NCBI GenBank assembly: GCA_018894105.1
Contig: CM032119.1
Span: forward strand, 12,107,246 to 12,171,245
Origin: Jacaranda mimosifolia
Lineage: Eukaryota > Streptophyta > Magnoliopsida > Lamiales > Bignoniaceae
DNA length: 64,000 nucleotides
Direction of reading: 5' to 3'
The notes beneath the pieces are model-generated. The model was not told the DNA's origin, made no database searches, and saw only the letters and a program-made list of their open reading frames with translations. Both the position numbers and the translations under genes were made by a program. Positions 1 through 12,822 of the stretch are shown here, one piece after another (within the stretch, counting starts at the first letter, position 1; each line of letters begins with the position of its first letter).

Positions 1-99
1 TATATAAAATATTTATAGATAAAACTATATATATATAATACAATAATTTCGTTAAAGAATTTGTTTCAAATATAAATAGTTACTTCATACAACAACTAT

Positions 100-3000
100 T
101 GTAACGCCCCCACTCAGGGCAACACCTAAGATAAGGCGCTACTCAGTTCAATCTCAAATTGAACCTATAAATCAATTGACAATTCGTAACCAAACGATTC
201 AAGCTTATCAGAAAATAGCAGCGGATTCCAAATTTAACAAACATGTCATAAGATAATAAATTTAGCCTTACACAATCCTGCAACATACGTCACATATACT
301 AAATACATGCCACAAAATCTCGATGCCAACTTATTAGAACCAGCGAAATTTCAAACTTAACAGACTCGGCAACCAACTAAGTGAATGCCATGATTCACAT
401 TATTACATAACAAAATATTTACATTTCTTAAGTCGACCACATCAACATGATATATCACAACGTCTTGAGTCCATGCTTAGCAACCAGATAATTTCCATAT
501 ATACATGCAACACCTGATCGATTATAAAATATTCATATCCTGTCTGAAGTCCAATCCTTCACTTAATCCCTGTCTGAGAGAATCAAAACAACGAGGGTAA
601 TTCCAAAGGACTTAGTGAGAGAGAAGAAAATGATAAGATGCGAAGGGAAACTATTGAGATACAATAATCAACAATAAAATTCGGTAATAAGCAAGACTTT
701 TCAATAGGAACAAAATTCGATAATAAGCAAGAATTTCTTTAACATGATCAACAGAGTACGTAACACAAATGATATCGAACTTGACAGACTGTTGGCCATT
801 CCGACCTTAATACTCCTGAATCAAATTATAATTATTAGTACCAAACATCGGTATAATATAAATAAGATTTCCTTATCGCTCAATTGCTTGGGCACTCAGC
901 TCGGCGGGTAATAACTTAATGATATGGCATGGCCGGTCATATGCCGAATCCTGTCACTCACAGTTCGCTACCTCTAGCTAGCTGTAAGTCAAGATCGTAA
1001 GTGGATACTAGCCGTAAGACTTGTGTCCGTCGGTCCGTTCCTCCTAGCCGTCTTTAGGACCTAGCCCCTAGGCCCAAACCCCCTTTGTGGTGTCCCTCCG
1101 GGTGAAAACTGCCCATGGCGTCCCATGGGTTGAAAAGATATAATGCCAACATATAAGAATTTAACCTTTCAAGCAATAACATAAACATTTCAGAACTTTA
1201 CCAGATTTGCCATTTTCAAGGTAAAACATTTTCCAATAACAGCCGACAAGGCCTAATCTAATAAACAAGGTACACGAATAATTTAAGAGAACTTTTAACA
1301 TAAATAGGTCTAGCACTGAAATCCAGAGGTGCTACAGGATAGACTCAAGAGGAGCCCCCACTAGACATGCACTGTCAACTAGTGTGACTCTTTGCTCTGT
1401 AACAGACTCAAGAGGAGCCTCCCACTGGACATGCACTATCAACTAGTTTGGCCCTTTGCTCTGCCCGACACATATATTACAGTACTGACCGAACAAGATA
1501 TTTAAAAGAGTCAAGATTTTCAACGTTCAGTTACCAATAGGGCAGGACCACTTAACAATTTTGCCAATAAGGCGATCAACAATACGCTTGAACAATCAAC
1601 TTCAAATAGAGTTTACAAGTTTAGAGAAATTCACTGAGTTCAAGTGAAAAATAATCATTTTCAAGAAAGTACAGAAAGATACCAAATAGTTTCAAATTCA
1701 GAAGAACCTCACAGGGTTTGATAATGCTAATCAAGACAAATATCAAGTAAGCAGAACCTAATGGGTTCAACGTTAGATACGAGATAAGCTCATACAAGTA
1801 ATAACCAATTGGCAGATTCCTCACAGGGCAACAATAATTCACAGAATACGATAATCAAGTCGATACAAACCCTCATAGAGGTTTATCAATAAAATCGATA
1901 GGCACATGAGTGCCAGATTGGCGGATCCTCACCTTAAAAGTCTCAGAAAGCAACCACAATCGGTCATCTACTGATCTGTGGAACCTACTCCTTCATCACC
2001 TACCAAAGGAATAAGTTCACAATCAAATCTTTTGAATCTGAACCATCAATTTAACGAATGTCATTATCAAGCTTAAGGGTATTCCAACATAGTTCTGATA
2101 ATTCTTAGATATTTAAACAGTCCATGACCTTACTTCCCAATTGATTTAAAGTTCAAAATATATAACTTAACCCAATATTGACTATGATTTCTCAATCATA
2201 ATTCTCAATTCCATGTTACACTCAACTGTCCAAGGTAATCACTTATCATAGTCTTTAACTCGACAAGTCGATAAATTGGTTGTTAATATCTTATTAAAGT
2301 CTCAAAGACAATCTAATAATTCATCTGAGTCGAATAAATTCAATACCACACGAATTACAAGATTAATCTATAACTTTAGACTAAATCATAGCTTAACAAT
2401 CTTAATTTTGATCACAGTTAACTTCGTTCGAAAATCTAAATACATTCAATAGTTCAATCGAATCAAAATTCGATTATTGAAATTTACCCAAATTGGGTCG
2501 AACCGGGACCTAGTCTCACACTGGAACTAGCCTAGAGGAGTTCGGAATCAAATTCTACACAAGTTGTGTGAATAGCGTTGTCATGCGCCGCCGCCGACGA
2601 TGGACACTGCCACCACCAGTAGGCGCGCCTCGTCGAGGCAATCACAACCCCCAATCAATTTCTAACTCCGACCACCTTAAGCCGGTCAATTGGCCACTTG
2701 AAGCAACGGCTAGCCCTAGCACCGCCGTGATGCCACCATGCTAATTCCTTCTCCGTCAGCCGACGAAAACCCAAATTGAGGGCACCAATGTGATGCCCAT
2801 GAGCTCGCGACCACAGCTGATCCTACCCCCATCCATTTTCGCCATCGTACGCTGGAGAACGGCCAACCCGCCGCGAGCTAGCTGTCGAGCTTGATTTTTC
2901 AATGATTCCGCTGGTTGTTTTGGATGAACATTGGTATGGTTTTGCTTGCCTCAGCTGGAGAAAGCTAACCATGACCTTGGTTTCGGGTTTCACGGCCAAT

Positions 3001-3433
3001 ATCCGGTGATTCGCCAGTGGAGGGAAATTTGGGCCATTTTTTAGAATTTGACAAAAATGGGTCCTTCAACTATATATATAAATATACTTTTCAGCCCTTT
3101 CAATTCAGCCCCACAAGTTTTGACCGACTTCATTTCCACCCCAAAAAGTTTTAACCGCCTTCAATTTAGTCCCTGGACTTCAATTGAGTCCTCCAACTTC
3201 TATTTCTTGCACTTTAACCCCCATAATCCCTATTTCTAAACAATCAAGTCCAAACAAATTTATTTTGAGGTCCTCAAACTTTTATTTCTCTCACATTGAC
3301 CCCCAAAATTTCTGAAAATTTTCAATCAAGTCCTTTTTTTAATTTATTTTCTCGAGCTTTAAAATCAGATCAATTGATATCTTGATTTATAAATCCTTAT
3401 TTGTTCAAAATACCAAATTTTAGGGGTGTTACA
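100..3433 (-). mobile_element. Solo LTR, chromovirus (Tekay/Del-like) type, family 1
   Basis: The block starts TGTAACGCCCC and ends GGGGTGTTACA, so it has TG..CA LTR ends. It is flanked by a perfect 5-bp target duplication, ACTAT at 95-99 and 3434-3438. At 3,334 bp with no gag or pol inside, it is a solo LTR left by recombination between the two LTRs of a complete element. Very long LTRs with TGTAAC..GTTACA ends are usual in plant Tekay/Del chromoviruses; that lineage call is inference. The motif GACTTAGTGAG near 608-618 recurs in three other LTR-like blocks of the window. The minus orientation is inferred from that motif, which lies near the 3' end of the LTR. The short open frames inside it are not genes. 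Confidence 0.85.
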
Positions 3434-4736
3434 ACTATAAACTTTGAACTTTATTTTATATTATTAATTTAGTCAATTTAGTTTTTTAGCAATATAATAA
3501 TGGAGAACTCATTTTCAATTATTTGAAATAAATTCTATTATATGGGATATATATAGTTGGCATAATTGAAAATTTTCAAAAGCTTGATAACCACTTAACT
3601 AGCAAATGATATTAATTTTTATATTTTTTAATATATTTAATTGCTCTACTTTATAATTATATAGCGTACATTTGTTTTAATATTTTTGCTTATAATAATT
3701 CATAAAAATATTTTACATGGATTAATGATATGAGATCAAAAAAGTTTGACTGAAGCAAGCAGCCATTTAATTATTCCTACATTTTTATATATTATAAAAG
3801 AAACTTATGAGAGATTGATATTTTAAATTGAATTGAATATTAGAAATTACTTATTATATTATTCATATACATAATATATTCTAATTGGAAATTTAAAAAA
3901 TAATAAAATAATTTGTATATATAAATAAAAATGAATAAATTTTACTTATTAGAGATGTATGGAATATGATATTTTAGCTTATAAAATTGTATGTTACAAA
4001 CTACTTATTGAATTAGTTATCAAATAATTAATAACTTAATGTAAGTTATTTTTATAGATAAAATGTAAAGATATTTTTAATCTAACAAAAAATATTTAAC
4101 ATTTAAAATTCTCAAATGTCATAAAAATGTAATGGTAACTTTCAAATTATTAAGAAATTATACAAAAAGCTTTAGATTTAAAAAAATTATTTTCTTATTT
4201 ATCATATCAAAATATATAAGTATACATATATATTATCTATATAATTTAAAAAGTGTACTTGGTAAAATATTCTATGCTTTTTTTATTTTTTTATTTTTTT
4301 ATTATTTATTTTTTAAATTTTTTTATCATTTTATAAATTTCTTTATAATTTATAAACTTAGAGTTAGTAATTCTTAATATTCTATAACTTATTTAAGTAT
4401 ACATTATCTTACCTTTAAACATAATAGTTTTAATTAAAATATTTATATTATTTTATTTAATTAGTAATATATTTTCTTTCATTAAATATTAAAAACAATT
4501 ACAATTTATATTTTAATCGCATGAAGTAAAATAAATTATTTCAATTTTAAAATTATTTTCGTTGCATCACACCACATGCTAGTTTTTTTTTTTATATGAA
4601 ACTTTTTTGTCCTTTTCTATTTTTATAGGCGTAAAACCCATTTTTCCCCAAAAGAATTGGCAGGAAATACACTCTGCAACAAGGGTATTACTGACCTCAA
4701 ATCCTTGCATATTTTGCGCACTTGATTAGCACCACT
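3434..4736. other. AT-rich intergenic DNA without a recognised gene
   Basis: This stretch is very AT-rich, with frequent stops in all frames. One low-complexity open frame (4132-4377, Phe/Ile/Tyr/Lys rich) is an effect of composition. No repeat boundary or coding signal was recognised. Confidence 0.6.
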
Positions 4737-5537
4737 TAGAGCTGTAAATGGATATTCAAAAATTCATTTATCATTCGCATTCGTATCCGTTTATACAAAA
4801 TTTATCTGCATTTGTTTAAAGCGAATATTATCCGTATTCGATTAGTAGATATTTGATTATAAATGAATAAGAATATGGTAAATGCGTATCCGATCCATTT
4901 AATATCCGATCCGAATATATATTTATTAAATAATATATTATTTATATTTTTCAATAAAAATCTCATAATCCATATATGCATATATATATATATATGAATT
5001 ATAATTGAAGAATTGGGAACAAAAAAGAATAAATTTAAAAAAATATTGTAATATAGAGAAAAAATTGAAGAATAAAGTTAATCAACATAATTAACTTAAA
5101 TGCTATTATTATTAAGTACTAATAATCAATTATAAAGTCAATTATTAATTAGAAATTATGCTATTTGTTTGATTGCTTTCATTTTAATGAAATTATATAG
5201 TTTATTCTATTAATTAAAATGCGTATTTGTTATATGTTCATAAATTCACGTATTTGGATATTCATAAATAGATATCTAATATTTATCATCAAATATGAAT
5301 ATAAAATAATAATTCAAATACGTATAAATTTAATAAAATATAAATGCATCTTAATAATTATAATCAAACACGGATATATCCAAATTCGATCGATATCCGA
5401 TAGATACGAATTTGGATATCATTTTTAAATTTCCATTAAATTCGTATCCGTATCCGTATCCAAATATTTGAAAAGTTAAACGGATACGAATATAGAAACA
5501 GTGTATCCAATTCGTTTAATATCCGTTTACACCCCTA
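4737..5537 (-). mobile_element. Non-autonomous hAT-type MITE, copy 1 (801 bp)
   Basis: The termini are TAGAGCTGTAAATGGATA on the left and ATATCCGTTTACACCCCTA on the right, an imperfect terminal inverted repeat. The flanking 8-bp duplication is gcaccact (4729-4736) and acaccact (5538-5545), with one mismatch. The interior is AT-rich and full of short inverted ATATCCG/CGGATAT motifs. It is the same family as 34,904-35,739 in opposite orientation. The 8-bp duplication places it in the hAT superfamily. It carries no transposase. Confidence 0.8.
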
Positions 5538-5697
5538 ACACCACTCAAAAAAATTTAAGAAATCACAAAATCTGGCTTCAGTTTATATCCTTTGCTTATG
5601 TCGAGATTGCTTGTTTTTTGAGATATGAAATTTGACTGGAACTTTCTATACGCAAGATATTTGATTTAAAATTATAATTTTTTTTTTTAAAATAATG

Positions 5698-6127
5698 CTA
5701 TGTTTGATTGCAAATTGCCAATTTATTTTTCAACTGCTAAAACATAAACAAACAAATTATACACGTTCCCCAATTTTACTCCCAAAACATACCTAAACAA
5801 GGTTCAGAATACCCCCCAATTCATTTTATATCCATTCCCCAATATTTACCCCTCTTTTTTTTTTGTCCCTCTTACTCAATCTATATATATATACATAAAT
5901 AATATTAAAATATTAATTTTACCCTGCCAACACAATAAAAGATTATTGATGTGACATCATATCCTATCCCAAGACACAACCAAACAAATAATTTTCTCCC
6001 AAAATATTCTCAACTTACCACCCAAAATACAAATAAACAACAATTACATTCCCTAACCCCACTTTCCAAAAATCATTTTGCCAAAATATATTTTGACAAA
6101 ATGCTTCAATTTACAACCAAACATAGC
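5698..6127. mobile_element. MITE with terminal inverted repeat GCTATGTTTGATTG
   Basis: The left end reads GCTATGTTTGATTGCAAATTG, and the reverse complement of the right end reads GCTATGTTTGGTTGTAAATTG, about 20 bp of inverted repeat. The interior (430 bp) has no coding capacity beyond a small chance ORF. The target duplication is not clear, so the superfamily is left open. It abuts the next MITE. Confidence 0.6.
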
Positions 6128-6129
6128 CT

Positions 6130-6273
6130 AAGGGCCCTTTTGGTTTTATTTCCAATCCATTTTTTCCATTTTCTACTATTCCAAAAATAGAAACCATCGC
6201 TTTTTAGAAATTTTCACGTAACATAATTTTCATTTCTATTTTCAAAACACATTCTTTAATAACCTATATATCT

Positions 6274-6306
<33 letters not shown>

Positions 6307-6470
6307 TTTATTATTTCTATCTCTCTCCACCTACAACCTATTAAAACCAATATAATCATTACATTTCCAACATTTAATCTAAATACATTTTTATTTTCAT
6401 ATCACATCACATAACTAATTCTCATTATTTTAGAAATAATGGAAATGAAAATAAAACCAAACAGCCCCTT
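6130..6470. mobile_element. MITE with terminal inverted repeat AAGGGCCCTTTTGGTTTTATT
   Basis: The left end reads AAGGGCCCTTTTGGTTTTATT and the reverse complement of the right end reads AAGGGGCTGTTTGGTTTTATT. The element is 341 bp and AT-rich, with a CT/TA microsatellite at about 6273-6307. It resembles Tourist/hAT-type MITEs whose ends begin GGGCCNTTTGG. The target duplication is not preserved, so the superfamily is uncertain. Confidence 0.6.
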
Positions 6471-6478
6471 GCTTCTTA

Positions 6479-6956
6479 GAGGCCGTTTGGTTTCATTTTC
6501 TGGGGTCATTTTCATTTTCTAGTGAAAATGCATAGTGAAAAGTTAGTTAGAATAGTTGAATTTGAAAATAAAGTTTTATTTGAATGTGTTGTAGAAAATA
6601 ATATGTTTATATAGGTGTGAAAATGAGATATATTTGGATATTGAATGTTTTTGTATTAAAGTTTGTAGTTTTTGAATTTGAATTGATGATGTAATGTGTG
6701 ATTGTTTGAAAAAATAATATTATAATTTGAATTTATAATATTTTTGTTGTGAATAGTGTATGAAAAGTATTGGAAAGATAAAAATGATTAAGGTAATGAT
6801 AGGGGTTAAAAAAGGGATAAAAATGGAGAGAGAATATAATAAAAAATATTTTGAAAATGAAAATATTTGAGAAAATAGTATAGATAGTGATAATTTTATA
6901 TTTTTATGTTTAGAAAAAAATGAAAATAGCTTCTAAAAATAAAAACAAATGGCCCC
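6479..6956. mobile_element. Tourist-like (PIF/Harbinger) MITE, 478 bp
   Basis: The left end is GAGGCCGTTTGGTTTCATTTT and the reverse complement of the right end is GGGGCCATTTGTTTTTATTTT. A 3-bp TTA duplication flanks it at 6476-6478 and 6957-6959, the typical PIF/Harbinger target. There is no coding capacity. It is the third MITE in a row, with under 10 bp between it and the previous one. Confidence 0.7.
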
Positions 6957-6959
6957 TTA

Positions 6960-7925
6960 GTTTTAGATGGAATTGTCTAAGAATTTATTCATATGAATAG
7001 CAGTGTCTATTGATAGCGGACAAAAGCTCATAGAATAACTTATTTTGAGTTTCTGAGTGGCGTAATATAAAGGGGTGGAGAAGATGTTTTTGGTAATTTG
7101 ATAATTGCTGTACAAAGGATTTTTTATATGTATATCAAATTCAAAAATTATCTTGTACTAGTAAAATTCTCTCATAGTGGAAGAAAGAAAACTCTTATGA
7201 ACGTATTTAGGTTTTGCTAAACCATGTAAATTTCTATTTTTATTTTTTATATGTCAAATATTATTTTTCATTAAATTTTTCAATGTGATATTGAATTTCT
7301 AACGAATTAAATCTCGTATTTGAATTACTTCCATTGTATGCCCAATAATTTTAGTAAGTATTGCATCTTTTGTTTCATATCATACTCCAATGCTAAGTAC
7401 ATTAAATATCTTTCTATAGAGATGTTTAATTGAAAATTAAATATAATTGACATGTATTCAAGAAATAAAATATAAATAAAAGATTATTTCAAAATAGAGG
7501 ATCAAAATGATTGAGCTCACCAATAATTAACGATGGCCGTTTCCCTGAAATTAATGGCACGCATGAAGAGAGGAATAGGCCTCATGTCTTATTCATTTAA
7601 TCAAGCCCCTTTCTTCGGTTAATGGTTGTAACCTCTGAGCACAGCATTTGGGCCTTCCGACAACGACACGAGAAGATTAAACAGCTATCAGAAAACTATA
7701 AGTTTTTACCTATGATCGGAAGCTTTACTCAAAAAAGTTCTGTAAATGGCAACTTAAGTTATATGTCGTATGTCTCGCAATTTCTGAATTAATCAGAAAC
7801 TAATACACATGCACCTCAACAATTATTCTTCAAAACAGACATCAATATGGAAATTTTTTTGACCTTTTGGACAAAAAAGTAAAAGGCAAATAAGAAACTT
7901 AATTAAATAAATAAATAAGGATTAA
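6960..7925. other. Intergenic DNA, nothing recognised
   Basis: This is AT-rich single-copy-looking sequence with no long open frame and no repeat ends that I can see. It has slightly higher GC around 7530-7680 but no coding pattern. Confidence 0.5.
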
Positions 7926-9510
7926 TTATCCAGACCTCCTGAGATTTGGCTGAATTACTCAAAAACCCACAAGTTTATGAAAGTTACAACGACCCCCTAA
8001 TGTTTCGCTACATTTAATATTTTTTAAACTCCATTAGTTTCCATTAAAAAATTTGCTAACATCATCCTAAAATTAATATGAAAGTTTGGAAATGCCTTTT
8101 TGATTACTGTTCTGATTATTTTTGAGACAAAAATACCCTTGATGTATTCATAATATTTTTTATACCTTGAAGGTGTAATTTTAACATTATATAAATGCTC
8201 ATAATAAATTTAAATATATTTCATTATAAATAAAATTTCTTAAATATTGAATAATTTTCGTAAATATAATTTTTATAATTTTAAATTATATACTCAATAA
8301 TATTAAAATAATAAATCTTACAAAAATAGTGTAATTAGATTAAGTTGAATGTACTAATTAATTAAGAAATAAAATAAAAATTTATTATTAGATAACATAA
8401 TTTAATAATTTTGAATTAAATACTCTATAACGTTAAAATAATAAAAACCTAAAATAATATAATTAAATTTTGTTGAATTTATTTATTAACTAAGATAAAA
8501 AAATAAAAAATAAAAAAAGAATCTAAATCCATCATCCTAATAATTAATTAATAAAAAAATAAAAAAAAATTCAGTTTTAAATAATGTTAAATAATAACAT
8601 ATTCAAAATAACTTATTTACATAATTAATTTATTTAATAATGTTAAATAAGAAACATATTTGTTAATGGGGTTACATATTAAAAATACTAAAATAATAAA
8701 CACGTCTAAAATAATTTAATGAAATTATTTATTAAAATAATAATCATATATAAAATCAATATATCTAAAATAATTAAATTATATATTCAAATAATACATG
8801 TATCTAACATAATTAATTAAATTTATTAAAATATATTAATAGATTAAAAATATAATAAATTAAAAAATTAAAAAATTGTATTAACTACGAATAAATTTAA
8901 AAAATATATTTTAACTAAATTATTTATTAATTAGGAAAAATAAGTAAATTTTTTTAAGAAAAATAAAAACCCCAACTTTCGCTAGCCGTGGTTGTTGCTT
9001 TGACTGACAGCTACTAGCCATGGACAGCTAGGCGGCCACTGAGTTGCTGCCATGACAGTCGCTACAGTGACTGCATGGCAGTAGATAGTCTCATGGTAGC
9101 TATTGCCCCGTGGCCGGATCTGGCCACTGGAGAGGGGAGGTGGCGGGAGTGCCTGTGTGTGTATGTATACAGTATACTAATATTTATATATGTATATGAT
9201 GATATATTTTATATTATATATTATATGTGTATGTGTGTACTTATAAATATTTAAATATTTTTAATATATATATATATATATATTTTAAGGCTTTAGGGTA
9301 CTTTTGCAGTTTCCATTAAGTGAACTTAATATTGTCAATTTGATTTTTTTTTGGCTAATTTTTTTTAATTTTTTCAGTCAAGGGAAAAATGAACATTTTA
9401 AAATTTTCGTCTATTTTAACACCTCACTGTTAGCGTCAGGGGTATTTATAATTTAACCAAACTTGTGGACTTTTCGGTAATTAGGTCAAATTTCAGGAGG
9501 GTTTAGGTAA
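7926..9510. mobile_element. Long foldback element with about 50-bp terminal inverted repeats
   Basis: The left end (7926 onward, TTATCCAGACCTCCTGAGAT) matches the reverse complement of the right end (TTACCTAAACCCTCCTGAAA) over about 50 bp, up to the CCACAAGTTT motif at about 7968 and its mirror at about 9459. A second inverted block follows (taatgtttcgc side against the cctcactgttagcgtc side). The core is 1.5 kb of AT-rich DNA with one GC-rich island at about 8980-9160. The flanks share aaacttaat (left about 7896-7904, right 9513-9521), but about 20 bases separate this from the left end, so it is not a convincing duplication. No transposase is present. A Mutator-like MITE is possible. Confidence 0.55.
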
Positions 9511-9739
9511 TAAACTTAATAAATAATTAAAAAAAGGGGTTGGTGACTCCAATAAATTAGGTCTACCAAGATGAAAGTCCCAAACTTAAGTACGCCGAAG
9601 CCTGCTAAGGACTGAATCAAAATAAAGATAAGTTCCAAACCCAAAAATGACATCTAAGTAATCATTTACAAGCTCTAACTCTAGCAAGTGCATCTAGGAG
9701 TAGAAGTCCAACTTAACTTGCTAATTTTAGGAAAGGAAC

Positions 9740-11095
9740 TCAACTTGATTTTCGTGTAGCATTGTCTTGGCTACATCCATGGGAACTCCCTCCTAAAGTA
9801 AGGAATGTTAATGATGCAGACAAGATCCAAAGTTTGAGATTTTCGTGCCCAAGTGGCACCACAAGGTAAAATGCAGAGAACAATCCACTGAAGGCACAAT
9901 CCTGTCTAGCCATGGAGCCAACAACCCATGCACACTCCCCTATCAGAGGCGACATTTGTGCACCAAGCTCTACTCCTTGAAGGATTGATGCTGCAGATGA
10001 TTCAAAAAGCATTATTAGCACTGGTGGAGGACGCCTTTTCATGAGATGCGGCCTAAGCGATGGCTAAGTATGCAAATCATACCCCCTTCAAGAGTAAACC
10101 CAGTCCTCTTACTGGAGAATGAAAGCTCATCATCCCTGGAGAGGATAGAAAGAAGATTGAATGAAAAAAGGGCTACTACCCCTCTTCCACCTCAACACAT
10201 GGACATGGAGTCTTCCCTTGAAGAAGAACAATCACGGCAATTGCCCTACTGCAGCTGGAGTTTCAGTTAACTCAACTATACCCCAACACTTAGGAGGAAT
10301 AGGAAGCGAATACCTTCCCTTGGTTGTCGTTCTCCCAAGATATAGCCTCTTTGCCTAGCCATGTTTATGGAGTCACTCTTCCTAAGCAAGAAGATCATGA
10401 TCTACCGAAGTTGATAGCATAGTTGAATATCCTAAAAGCACCTTGACAACATCCAAGTGTAAATGGAGTTCTACAAATTCCTAGCATGAATGAAACCCTA
10501 GTGATGAAGGAAAACAATCTAGAGACTTAATATAAGAGAATTCATTGGCTTACTATCTCCAATAAGTTGAATCTTCACACAAAGGAAGACAGTCCTGAAA
10601 ACAATAATTAGAACAAGATTTCCTTTAAGTCAGATTAGGCTAAATGGAATGATGATGATGTTGAAGATATTAATGAAGAGGTATAAATGATGAATCACTA
10701 TGTTTAGTAGACGTCTACGACAACATATACAAGCAATGAACCATTTTAGATGAAATAGTAGAATAAGTTTTAGAAGAAATGTTAACCAACAAAGATCAAA
10801 TCCAATCATATATTACGAATGCCTTGAAGTTAGACTTAAGAGGCTTGATTGTCTAAATTGAAAAGAAATATGAAGCTAGAAAAAAAATCTAAAGCAATGG
10901 GCCATGACCATCACGTGGGATGATTTAGACTCATATACTCTATATGAAGCATCTAACTTTTTCATGTAGGGTGAGTTTTTGTTCCGGGGAGCTAAAATTA
11001 AAGGGGAGCATTTACTTCTAAACAAGCAAAAATTTGTCACTATGAAAAAGGGAAAGTTTTTTAAATCTCCTCATAATGGGTTTGGATTATAATAA
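9740..11095 (+). pseudogene. Decayed coding tract of unknown identity
   Basis: Composition rises in GC relative to both flanks, and the plus strand gives long protein-like stretches joined only across stops and frameshifts. One runs from about 10,310 to 10,560 (PSHVYGVTLPKQEDHDLPKL, stop, LNILKAP, stop). Another runs from about 10,905 to 11,090 (ITWDDLDSYTLYEASNFF, stop, GEFLFRGAKIKGEH). Several stops are TAG, TAA or TGA where Gln or Arg would fit. I do not recognise the family. A retroelement gag or an endogenous pararetroviral remnant are possible guesses and nothing more. The open frame on the opposite strand (9740-10,042) cannot be excluded as the real signal in the first 300 bases. Confidence 0.3.
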
Positions 11096-12486
11096 ATCTT
11101 ATTCCTAATATATATGGCCCAATTTTATCAAGCATAAATTAAGCTACATGATTCAAATGGTTGGCATTTTAATTTTCTTTTGATTGTAATCAGCTATATT
11201 TTATAAGTTCTCATTGCACAATCAAATCTCTATAAAGATAGAAAGAAATTCTTTATGTGCATCTTTGGAATTTGATCATCAACTGTTCACAAGATTTTGG
11301 AGGTTTATTTGTTTAAAAAAGGTGTGAATTTTTTGGATATGGTGAATGGTGCTCTAATGAAAAATTTTAATTTGACTAAAGCTAGACAATTTTTTTTGGG
11401 AGGTCATAGTCCTAAGTTATCATCTGGTGGGGTCAATTAAGTTAATTGCGTACGGACCATCTTGACTTTAAAGCTTTGAGCTTATATTGCTATATTTTTT
11501 ATTCATTATGCTACTTATAAATAGAGGGAGCTTGTTACTTAACAAGGGAGTCTTTATGAGCTAATTATCTATTATTAATGTGTCATTATATTCATAATAA
11601 TAATAATTGACAAGGGAGCCTTAACTTAGAGGGAGTTTTAAATGCTTCTTTGCTACAAATGCAAAATGCATCATGATAAAAAAAAAAAGAAAAAAAGAAA
11701 AAAAAAAGGAAGATTGCTGGGATCCCCCACAATTATTTTGATTGTGATCATTTTACATTATTACTATTTTCTACCTTTTGTGTTGCATTATTATTATTGA
11801 CAAGATGATACATATTTTTTATGATGAAGCTTGATTGGTGTATGCAATCCAACAAAGATCATCAATTATAGAGCCATTTCTTAATTGTTTTCTCTTTGAA
11901 TGAATCATATAAGTATACTCTTATAGAGAGATTTTTATTGTGAATTTTCAAAAAGAATTGAAACATAATCGTTGCTTGTTCCAGGGGTTTATCTCAAATA
12001 TTTTCTATTTGAATGACTGAAGGCTGCAAGTGTAAAACATGGAATGAAATATTCACATTTTCAGCAAGCCTTCTCGAGGTATCAGTTTGCGAAGAAAGAA
12101 AAGCAACTATTCCAGTCATATAACGTGTGGTATTTTCTTTTGGAAGAAGTGTAGCACTTCCTCAACTTAGCTATATAGGTTTACATGTGAAAGACATAAC
12201 TAAGTCGTTGATGGTATTTTGAATTTTCATTTTTCATTATGCTAATCCATGTTTGAAAATTTTAGTGAAATTTATGGGTTTAAATCCTAAAGTCAAAACT
12301 TAGGTTGTGGATACTGAAATTCTTCAAACTACTATAAATCCCTGCTCACTTTACATTATTACTCTTAATTTTATATCTATTTATCTCTAGTTTGACACCT
12401 TGGTAAAAAAATTTATCAAAGGATTTCAAGATTTTTAAATCAGTTTCTTTGGCCTAATTAACCTCTCTTAGGCCAATTTTTCTATC
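11096..12486. other. Non-coding flank between the decayed tract and the copia element
   Basis: This is AT-rich DNA with no long open frame. It contains an A-rich run at about 11,680-11,708 and short low-complexity patches. No element ends were recognised before the copia LTR begins at 12,487. Confidence 0.5.
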
Positions 12487-12822
12487 AGTTGGAACTAATT
12501 GCATATAAACAATTAATATCCATATAGAATCAAAATGGATAGTTCAATATTACTTTTTGATCAACAGAAGTTTTATATCGCCTACAAGCCTCTGATTGCA
12601 CATGGACTTTGAGTTTCTTGATTCAATCATCTCTCAAATACAGTGGCGTATCCAGAAATTTAGGTAAGTGGGGTCAAAATATTAATAAAAAATAAATTCA
12701 AAATAATTAATATTTAATAAAAATAAAATTTAAATACATTAATCCAATTATCCTCGACGAGTTTTCATATTATGAAACGTCGTCATAATATCATCATCTG
12801 AAATGCTCATAAATACATCTCT

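Noticed and set aside
4132..4377. 81-aa open frame
   Set aside because: Extreme Phe/Ile/Tyr/Lys composition from AT-rich DNA, with no start context or homology signal.
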